DNA of 64,000 nt from Bordetella petrii. Its GTDB lineage: Bacteria; Pseudomonadota; Gammaproteobacteria; Burkholderiales; Burkholderiaceae_B. Positions 58,796-64,000 of this stretch are shown here, piece after piece. Numbering within the stretch: the first letter of the stretch is position 1; each line of letters opens with the position of its first letter. Made by a program: the position numbers and the translations under genes. Location of the stretch: the NCBI GenBank assembly GCA_017745595.1, contig WMBV01000012.1, positions 1 to 64,000 on the forward strand. Direction: 5' to 3'. The notes below the pieces were generated by a model. That model had not been told where the DNA came from and ran no database searches. It saw only the letters and a program-made list of their open reading frames with translations.

Positions 58796-59481
58796 ACATC
58801 AATAGACCCGATCCCCGGATTCGAGTGGCATTGCTGGTGCCGTCTTCGAACCGCGTCATGGAAAACGACCTGCATGGAGCACTGCCGAAATCCAGGTTCA
58901 CGGTGCATACCGACCGCATGTACCTGGTAGAGACGACCCGCGAGAAAGAAATCGAGATGATCGAGCGCTTCGCGCCGCAGGCGGCCGCCGACCTGGGCAC
59001 CGCCCATCCCGATGTGCTGGTGTTCGGCTGCACCTCGGCGGGCTCGCTGTTCGGCCTGGACTACGACGCCAGAATATGCCGCGAACTGGGGGAAAAGGCC
59101 GGTTGCGAGGGCATCGGCGTCATTTCTTCCGTGGCGCTTGCGCTGCAGCGGCAGAACGCGAAGCGGCTGGCCGTGCTCACACCTTACAACGAAGACCTGA
59201 CGGCATCCGTGGCGAAGGCGGCCGGCGCGGGCCGGGAAGTCGTCTGCGCGTTCGGCATGGGGATCACCGACAACGCCGCCCTGGCCGACCCCACGCCCGA
59301 GGACATCGTCTCGTTCGCCAGGCAGAAGCTGCGGGGATACGAGTTCGACGGCCTGTTCGTGTCTTGCACGAATTTCCGGGCGCTGGAAGCGCGCGAGGCG
59401 CTTCAGGATGCGTTCAAGACGTCGGTAGTGACCAGCAACAGCGCGATGGTCGACAGGCTGCTAGAGCTGAAGAGTCACTGA
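58792..59481 (+). CDS. Asp/Glu/hydantoin racemase superfamily protein (maleate isomerase-like)
   Basis: The 229-residue protein has the paired cysteines of this superfamily: Cys80 in FGCTSAGS and Cys192 in VSCTNFRALEA. The N-terminus VALLVPSSNRVMENDL is the form seen in maleate isomerases and arylmalonate decarboxylases (PSSN rather than PATN). It is translationally coupled to hyuB. It may interconvert a D/L or cis/trans intermediate made by the hydantoinase-like enzyme. It is the last gene of the operon. Confidence 0.85.
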   Translation: MNINRPDPRIRVALLVPSSNRVMENDLHGALPKSRFTVHTDRMYLVETTREKEIEMIERFAPQAAADLGTAHPDVLVFGCTSAGSLFGLDYDARICRELGEKAGCEGIGVISSVALALQRQNAKRLAVLTPYNEDLTASVAKAAGAGREVVCAFGMGITDNAALADPTPEDIVSFARQKLRGYEFDGLFVSCTNFRALEAREALQDAFKTSVVTSNSAMVDRLLELKSH

Positions 59482-59575
59482 CTCTCAAGCGGCCCCCGGG
59501 GCAGGTCGGCAGGAGATTTCACGGGAAGGCCCGGCGCGGCGTTGATCACATAGGGCCACCGCGCACACGTCGCGC

Positions 59576-62125
59576 CTATCCCGCCTTCAAGCCGAGTTTA
59601 TGCATGTAGTCCGCATCGTAGTCCAGCAAGGTGCGTTCGGCGAGAGACGCCTCGATATTTATCGGGTTGCCGCGCAATGGAACGGTAGGGGCTTCGGCCA
59701 CGATGCCTCGTTCTTTCAGCTGCGCGTAGCCGTCGGCATTTATGCCCGCCAGGCGGCCCAGGACCTCGGCGCTGTCCTCGCCGAAGCGAGGGGCCCCTTT
59801 AGGAATGTGAAGCGTCCGGTAGCGGGTTTTCCAGGGCCTGCCGATAATGGGCCGCCACCCGAGCGGTTCAGGGTGCTGGACCCGTTCGTAGAACTTCCGC
59901 TGTGCAAGGTGCCGGTCCAGCAGCAGGTCCCGATTGTTCAGCACCGTGCCGGCAGGTATGCCGTGCGCCTGCAATTCGACCGCGACGCCGGCGGCGTCGA
60001 GCCCCGCCACCCAGTTCGCCACCAGCGTATCGACCTGCGCGCGGTGGCTCAGGCGTTGCCGCGCGGTCGCGAACCGCGCGTCCTGCGCCTGCGGGCCGAT
60101 GATCCGGGCCAATGCCTGCCATTGCGTATCGGTCAGTACCGAGATGGCCACCCATTGGTCCAGTCCCCGCGCGGCATAAAGGTTGCTGGGCACGTGCCAG
60201 TGGTCTTCATTTTCGATGCGCTCGAAATCGGGCTGCCCCAGCTGGGCATTGAGCAGCGCCTCTGGAATGAGCGATGCCCCGGCCTGATACATGCCGAGAT
60301 CGATCCACTGGCCCAGCCCCGTTTTGCGGCGATGCGCAACGGCCGCCAGCAGCGCACCCAGGCCGGTCCATGCCGCGATGAAGTCCGGGTAAGACTGGCC
60401 GACCTTCCAGGGTTTGTCGTTGCGGTAGCCCGTATAGTGGGTAATGCCCATGGTCGCCTCCAGGGTGGTGCCCTGGCTGGGAAACCCGGCCCAGGGCCCG
60501 GTAGAGCCATACCCCGTGTTGGACAGCATGATCAAGGATGGCCGGCGCGCGGCCAGGGCCTCATAGGGCAATCCCCATTTCCGCATGACGCGCGGCGTAA
60601 AGTTCTCGAGCACGATGTCGCTCTGGTCGATCAGCCTGAGCAGGATGTCCCGGCCTTCCGGCGATGCCAGGTCCAAACTGATCGACTGCTTTCCTCGATT
60701 GAGCTGGTGAAAGCAGCCCGACAAATTCCACGGGTCGGTGTCGACGCGGTTGTCGAGATACGGGCCGAAAGAACGGCGCGACTGGTCCAGGCGGTGCGGC
60801 GCTTCGATCTTGATGACTTCGGCGCCCATGTCGGCCATCAGACTGGCCATGTACGGAACGGCAAAGACATAAGACAGGTCCAGCACGCGCATGCCGGCCA
60901 AAGGCAGCGACGCGGACGACGGGCGTCGAGGGGCTGTCGGGGGTTTTGCCGCGGACGCTCCGGAGAACTCGGCCGCGATTTCCCGCGCGTGCTCATCGAG
61001 CAGCGGAGAACGCCGCCGGATGCTGACGGGCGTTCTCGACAGGTTCAGCATCGTGCCCGGGAACTTGAATGTTCCGGTAGCCGGATGGGACATTTCCACG
61101 AAAAGTCCGCGCGCGGCCAACTGTTCGCAGCCGAGCAGGTCTTGGGCTCCCTGGATCACGCCCGTCAGCAAGCGGCGTGACGAGGCCTGCAGGAATACCT
61201 CTTTGGCATCGCGGCCGGCCAGGCAGGCCGCCAGCACGCCGCGCACTTTGTCCACGCCCAGGCGCACGCGCGAGTCGATCGATTGCCATTGCGGCGAGCT
61301 GAACTCAGGCGCGCCGAACAGGTCGGTGAAGTCCGCCAGAGGGGCGCCGCCGCCGGTTTGTACCGCAAGATAGCCGTCGCCGCAGACGATGGGTTCTCCC
61401 GCGAAAGGATCTTGCACGCGCGCCCGCCGCCCCTGCACCGCGCCCGTGAATGCATAGTAGGGCTGGTTGATGACCATCTGCGAAGCGACGCACTCTTGAA
61501 TCGACAAGTCTACATGTTCGCCGACACCATCCGCCGTAGCCGCAAGCCATGCGGCCAGCGTCGCGTAGGCGCCGTTCAGGCCCGCGCAATACAGCGTCTG
61601 GCGCAAGCCGTGCTTCAGCGGCGGCCGGTCGGTCCTGCCGCTGATGGACATGATGCCGCCCATGGCCTGAAAGACGAGATCGCTGCCCGCGTAGCCGGCG
61701 TAGTCCCCCGATTGGCCGAAATTGGTAATGGACGTGACGACCAGTCTGGGGTTCCATTGCAGCAACACGTCCACGCCGATGCCCCAGCGCGCCAGGGTGC
61801 CCGGGCGGAAGCTTTCTACCAGGATGTCGCTGGCCTCGACCATGCGCCGCAGCAATGCATGGTTGGCGCGGTCGCTCAGGTCCAGCGCGATGCCGCGCTT
61901 GTTCCAATTAAGGAACTGGAACAAAAGGCTTTGCTCCGGCGCGGCGGCCCCGGGATGCAGGGGTTCCAGGGCGCGGGCGAAATCGCCCGTGCCGGGCTTC
62001 TCGACTTTCACCACGTCGGCGCCGAAATCCCCCAGCAGCCTGGCGGCGAAAGGGCCGGCAATGCCGTGGCTAAGATCCAGGACCCTGACGCCTTCCAGGG
62101 CCCGCGGAGAAATATCTACGCTCAT
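59576..62125 (-). CDS. Tandem CaiB/BaiF CoA-transferase with one degenerate half
   Basis: The 849-residue protein has two class III CoA-transferase domains: residues about 10-390 (GVRVLDLSHGIAGPF, GADVVKVEKPG) and about 405-830 (GMRVLDLSYVFAVPY, GAEVIKIEAPH). In the second, the catalytic aspartate is present in QSYPDFIAAW (Asp581). In the first, the aligned position reads CAGLNG, with glycine in place of aspartate (about 182), so that half is probably inactive. Single-domain members are about 400 residues, so this is a fusion or internal duplication. ATG is chosen over an upstream TTG; neither has a good ribosome site. Confidence 0.85.
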   Translation of the reverse strand: MSVDISPRALEGVRVLDLSHGIAGPFAARLLGDFGADVVKVEKPGTGDFARALEPLHPGAAAPEQSLLFQFLNWNKRGIALDLSDRANHALLRRMVEASDILVESFRPGTLARWGIGVDVLLQWNPRLVVTSITNFGQSGDYAGYAGSDLVFQAMGGIMSISGRTDRPPLKHGLRQTLYCAGLNGAYATLAAWLAATADGVGEHVDLSIQECVASQMVINQPYYAFTGAVQGRRARVQDPFAGEPIVCGDGYLAVQTGGGAPLADFTDLFGAPEFSSPQWQSIDSRVRLGVDKVRGVLAACLAGRDAKEVFLQASSRRLLTGVIQGAQDLLGCEQLAARGLFVEMSHPATGTFKFPGTMLNLSRTPVSIRRRSPLLDEHAREIAAEFSGASAAKPPTAPRRPSSASLPLAGMRVLDLSYVFAVPYMASLMADMGAEVIKIEAPHRLDQSRRSFGPYLDNRVDTDPWNLSGCFHQLNRGKQSISLDLASPEGRDILLRLIDQSDIVLENFTPRVMRKWGLPYEALAARRPSLIMLSNTGYGSTGPWAGFPSQGTTLEATMGITHYTGYRNDKPWKVGQSYPDFIAAWTGLGALLAAVAHRRKTGLGQWIDLGMYQAGASLIPEALLNAQLGQPDFERIENEDHWHVPSNLYAARGLDQWVAISVLTDTQWQALARIIGPQAQDARFATARQRLSHRAQVDTLVANWVAGLDAAGVAVELQAHGIPAGTVLNNRDLLLDRHLAQRKFYERVQHPEPLGWRPIIGRPWKTRYRTLHIPKGAPRFGEDSAEVLGRLAGINADGYAQLKERGIVAEAPTVPLRGNPINIEASLAERTLLDYDADYMHKLGLKAG

Positions 62126-62174
62126 GCTCAACGTCGTCCAACAGTCGGGGGCGGTGGCCAGCCGCTCAAAGGCT

Positions 62175-63542
62175 TCAGGCTATCAAGGCATTCAGCCGGC
62201 GGGCGTCGGCGCAATGGTCCAGGTCCATCAGCGCGTCGAACAGCAGGCGGCCTGACGCGGCGGCGCCGCCGGCTTGCACGCAAGCGTCGAATTTGGCCCA
62301 CAGTTCATCCGGTTCGAGCGGAATGTTCGGCCCGCCGCGGATCAGGTTGACCTTCTCGCCTTCGCGCACGTCGCCGTCGGTGGTGTGGACCGTTACCAGG
62401 TCATAGATGGCGTAGCCGTTCGCATTCGGATTGGGGTCGTAGCGATCGTCCGGCTCGACCGTTACGCGTTGCATCATGGCCTGGACGTCGGGCCGCGTCA
62501 CGAATTCGTCGGTCAGTTCCAGCAGCGTCAATCGTCCGGCAATGACGACCGCGGCCATGGCGAATTCCATGCTGAATTTCGCCTCGAGCCCGGTCTGCGG
62601 CCGGTGATTCCGCAAAATGGCGGCATTGCGGCGACTGACCGACGCATTGATCCGTTCGATCTGGCCGGCGGCAAGCGGCCCGGCCTTCAGCAGGCCGAGC
62701 AGGCCATCGATGGCACGGTGCGTGGCGAAGCACATGGGGTACTTCTTCACGCTTAGCCGTGACGTCGGCATCTTCCAGACGCGGCCGGCCTCGATGGGAG
62801 CATCGCGTTCGCATTCGCCCGCGGGCGACACGGCCTGCAGGTAACCCTGCGGATGTTCCAGGGCGTCAGGCGAACCCGTGAAGCCCGCCTGTGCCAGGCG
62901 CGCCGCCAGCAGGCCCGATTGCGCCGACCGGCCCGCGTGGAAAGACTTGGACATGGAGCCGAAGTTCGCCATCAGCCCCGCGCTTTGAGTGGCGCCGATG
63001 GCCAGCGCATTCGCGGCCTGGGGCGCGGTCAGTCCGCGCAGCGACGCGCAGGCCGCCGCCGCCGCGATGGCGCCGAAGATGCCAGTGGGATGCCAGCCCT
63101 TGCTATGGTGCTGGCCGGGGTCGCGGCGCACCAGCTCGGCCCAGGTTTCGTAGCCCGCGGCATAGGCGGTCATCATCTGCCGGCCGCTGGCGCCCAGCGT
63201 TTCCGCTTCGGCCAGGATGGCCGGCACCAGCACGCAGCTCGGATGGCCGCGCAGGGCCACGTCGTCGAAGTCCAGCACGTGGGCCGCTGCACCGTTGATG
63301 CATGCGGCTTCGGGCGCGGGGGCCCGTTGCTTGCCGAACAGCAGGGAAGCGGGCGCGTCGGAAGAAAATGGCCCGAGCACCGACGCCAGGAGCGTGGGGG
63401 GCGGCTCGCCGCGCCCCGCGATCATGACACCCACGCAATCGGTGAAACCGAGCCGGATGACGGGCAGGGCGTCTTGCGGGATGTCTTCGTAGCGCAGGCC
63501 GGCGATGAAGGCGCCCAGATCTTGGGTCAGGGCTGCGCTCAT
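62175..63542 (-). CDS. MmgE/PrpD family protein
   Basis: The 455-residue protein of the 2-methylcitrate dehydratase/immune-responsive-gene-1 superfamily has FTDCVGVMIAGRGEPPP (about 33-49), NGAAAHVLDFDD (about 83-94), GWHPTGIFGAIAAAAA (about 149-164) and KYPMCFATHRAIDG. Members are dehydratases or decarboxylases of tricarboxylic or related acids. It overlaps the HMG-CoA-lyase-like gene upstream (ATGA) and lies 49 bases before the tandem CoA-transferase gene, forming an operon for conversion of a branched di- or tricarboxylate. Substrate unknown. Confidence 0.88.
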   Translation of the reverse strand: MSAALTQDLGAFIAGLRYEDIPQDALPVIRLGFTDCVGVMIAGRGEPPPTLLASVLGPFSSDAPASLLFGKQRAPAPEAACINGAAAHVLDFDDVALRGHPSCVLVPAILAEAETLGASGRQMMTAYAAGYETWAELVRRDPGQHHSKGWHPTGIFGAIAAAAACASLRGLTAPQAANALAIGATQSAGLMANFGSMSKSFHAGRSAQSGLLAARLAQAGFTGSPDALEHPQGYLQAVSPAGECERDAPIEAGRVWKMPTSRLSVKKYPMCFATHRAIDGLLGLLKAGPLAAGQIERINASVSRRNAAILRNHRPQTGLEAKFSMEFAMAAVVIAGRLTLLELTDEFVTRPDVQAMMQRVTVEPDDRYDPNPNANGYAIYDLVTVHTTDGDVREGEKVNLIRGGPNIPLEPDELWAKFDACVQAGGAAASGRLLFDALMDLDHCADARRLNALIA

Positions 63543-64000
63543 GCGGCCCCCCCGGCGGCTTCCCGGAGTACCGCGCGGCGCCGCGCGAGGCTGCCGCCGC
63601 GCATCACCGATCCGGGCAGCGGATGGCCGACGATCTGCTCAGCCAGCTCGGCCGACTCGATCAGCCGGTCCAGGTCGATACCCGTCTCGATGCCCATTTC
63701 GTCGCACATGAAGACCAGGTCTTCGGTGCAGACGTTGCCCGCCGCGCCCCGGTGGGCCGCGAAGGGGCATCCGCCCAGGCCGGCCACCGCGGCATCGAAG
63801 ATTTCCACGCCCATCTCCAGGCCGGCATAGGCATTGGCGATGCCCATGCCGCGCGTGTCGTGCAGGTGCAGCGAAATCGCCATGTCGGGGAACTTGTTGC
63901 GCACTGCGCCGACGACTTGCTTGATGGACCGCGGCGTGGCCCAGGCCATGGTGTCGGCCAGCGAGAAGTACTGCAGGTCCAGCTGGTATTGCTCGCCGAT
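63539..64000 (-). CDS. Hydroxymethylglutaryl-CoA lyase-like protein (C-terminal part, cut by window edge)
   Basis: Only the last 153 codons are inside the window. LADTMAWATP, the metal-binding HLHDTRGMG and the family signature AVAGLGGCPFA are present, followed by NVCTEDLVFMCDEMGIETG. These are the hallmarks of HMG-CoA lyases, which cleave 3-hydroxy-3-methylglutaryl-CoA (or a related citramalyl/hydroxyacyl-CoA) to a ketone-body-like acid and acetyl-CoA. The stop overlaps the MmgE/PrpD start. Together with the CoA-transferase it fits activate, hydrate, cleave. The N-terminal half lies beyond position 64000. Confidence 0.87.
   Translation of the reverse strand: MGEQYQLDLQYFSLADTMAWATPRSIKQVVGAVRNKFPDMAISLHLHDTRGMGIANAYAGLEMGVEIFDAAVAGLGGCPFAAHRGAAGNVCTEDLVFMCDEMGIETGIDLDRLIESAELAEQIVGHPLPGSVMRGGSLARRRAVLREAAGGAA

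Overview
The window looks like chromosome of a high-GC betaproteobacterium of the Alcaligenaceae (Bordetella/Achromobacter type). The reasons are the roughly two-thirds GC content, the five Bug/TctC-type periplasmic receptors (a family expanded in Bordetella), the many LysR regulators and acyl-CoA genes, and a 31-bp palindromic repeat family (GGTGTCTGAC...GTCAGACACC). Exact genus is inference. Almost everything is catabolic: short operons, each with its own importer and regulator.

Left part, 1-23 kb. Two crotonases, a nitronate monooxygenase, a TetR regulator, an acyl-CoA dehydrogenase, a CaiB/BaiF CoA-transferase and a 3-hydroxyacyl-CoA dehydrogenase form an acyl-CoA oxidation neighbourhood (0.1-7.9 kb). 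A LysR gene diverges from an MlrC-like metallopeptidase plus a complete Dpp/Opp-type ABC importer (7.9-15.9 kb). Then come an orphan Bug receptor, an FMN alpha-hydroxy-acid oxidase coupled to an HglS-type 2-oxoadipate dioxygenase/decarboxylase, a GcvA-like regulator, a divergent DapF-type epimerase, a membrane-anchored dihaem cytochrome c and a tRNA-Arg(CCG) gene. Every copy of the palindromic repeat that I found lies in this part.

Right part, 23.2-64 kb. No copy of the repeat was found here. (a) 23.3-30.4 kb: a persulfide-dioxygenase-like metallo-hydrolase and a LysR gene face a tightly packed operon of a two-subunit Rieske oxygenase, a Bug receptor, a mercaptopyruvate-type sulfurtransferase, a NIPSNAP protein, an alpha/beta hydrolase and a SnoaL-like protein. 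(b) 30.4-36.3 kb, opposite strand: Bug receptor, SDR, BKACE (DUF849), HpaI-type aldolase and a phthalate-dioxygenase-type Rieske oxygenase, all with overlapping ends. A short relic of a reductase gene follows, and a GcvA-like regulator diverges from the operon. (c) 36.4-43.1 kb: LysR, Bug receptor, amidase, MHS-type transporter, nitrilase-family hydrolase and LysR. (d) 43.1-49.4 kb: a decayed cyclase gene, then a sigma-54-type promoter with upstream palindromes before a complete TctBAC transporter, an Fe-S flavoprotein of the dienoyl-CoA reductase/trimethylamine dehydrogenase family, and a GlcG-like protein. (e) 49.4-59.5 kb: a MocR regulator and TRAP transporter, divergent from a HisC-like aminotransferase, hydantoinase A and B subunits and an Asp/Glu-racemase/maleate-isomerase-like protein. 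(f) 59.6-64 kb: a tandem CoA-transferase with one apparently dead half, an MmgE/PrpD protein and the C-terminal end of an HMG-CoA-lyase-like protein cut by the window edge.

The common logic is capture of an organic acid, amide or peptide by a high-affinity receptor, hydrolysis or ring oxygenation, CoA activation, and beta-oxidation or aldol cleavage. Substrates cannot be read from the sequence. The least ordinary parts are the sulfur-flavoured Rieske operon (a), the BKACE/aldolase/Rieske operon with its reductase relic (b), the HglS/hydroxy-acid-oxidase/DapF-like group, and the sigma-54-driven TctBAC unit (d).
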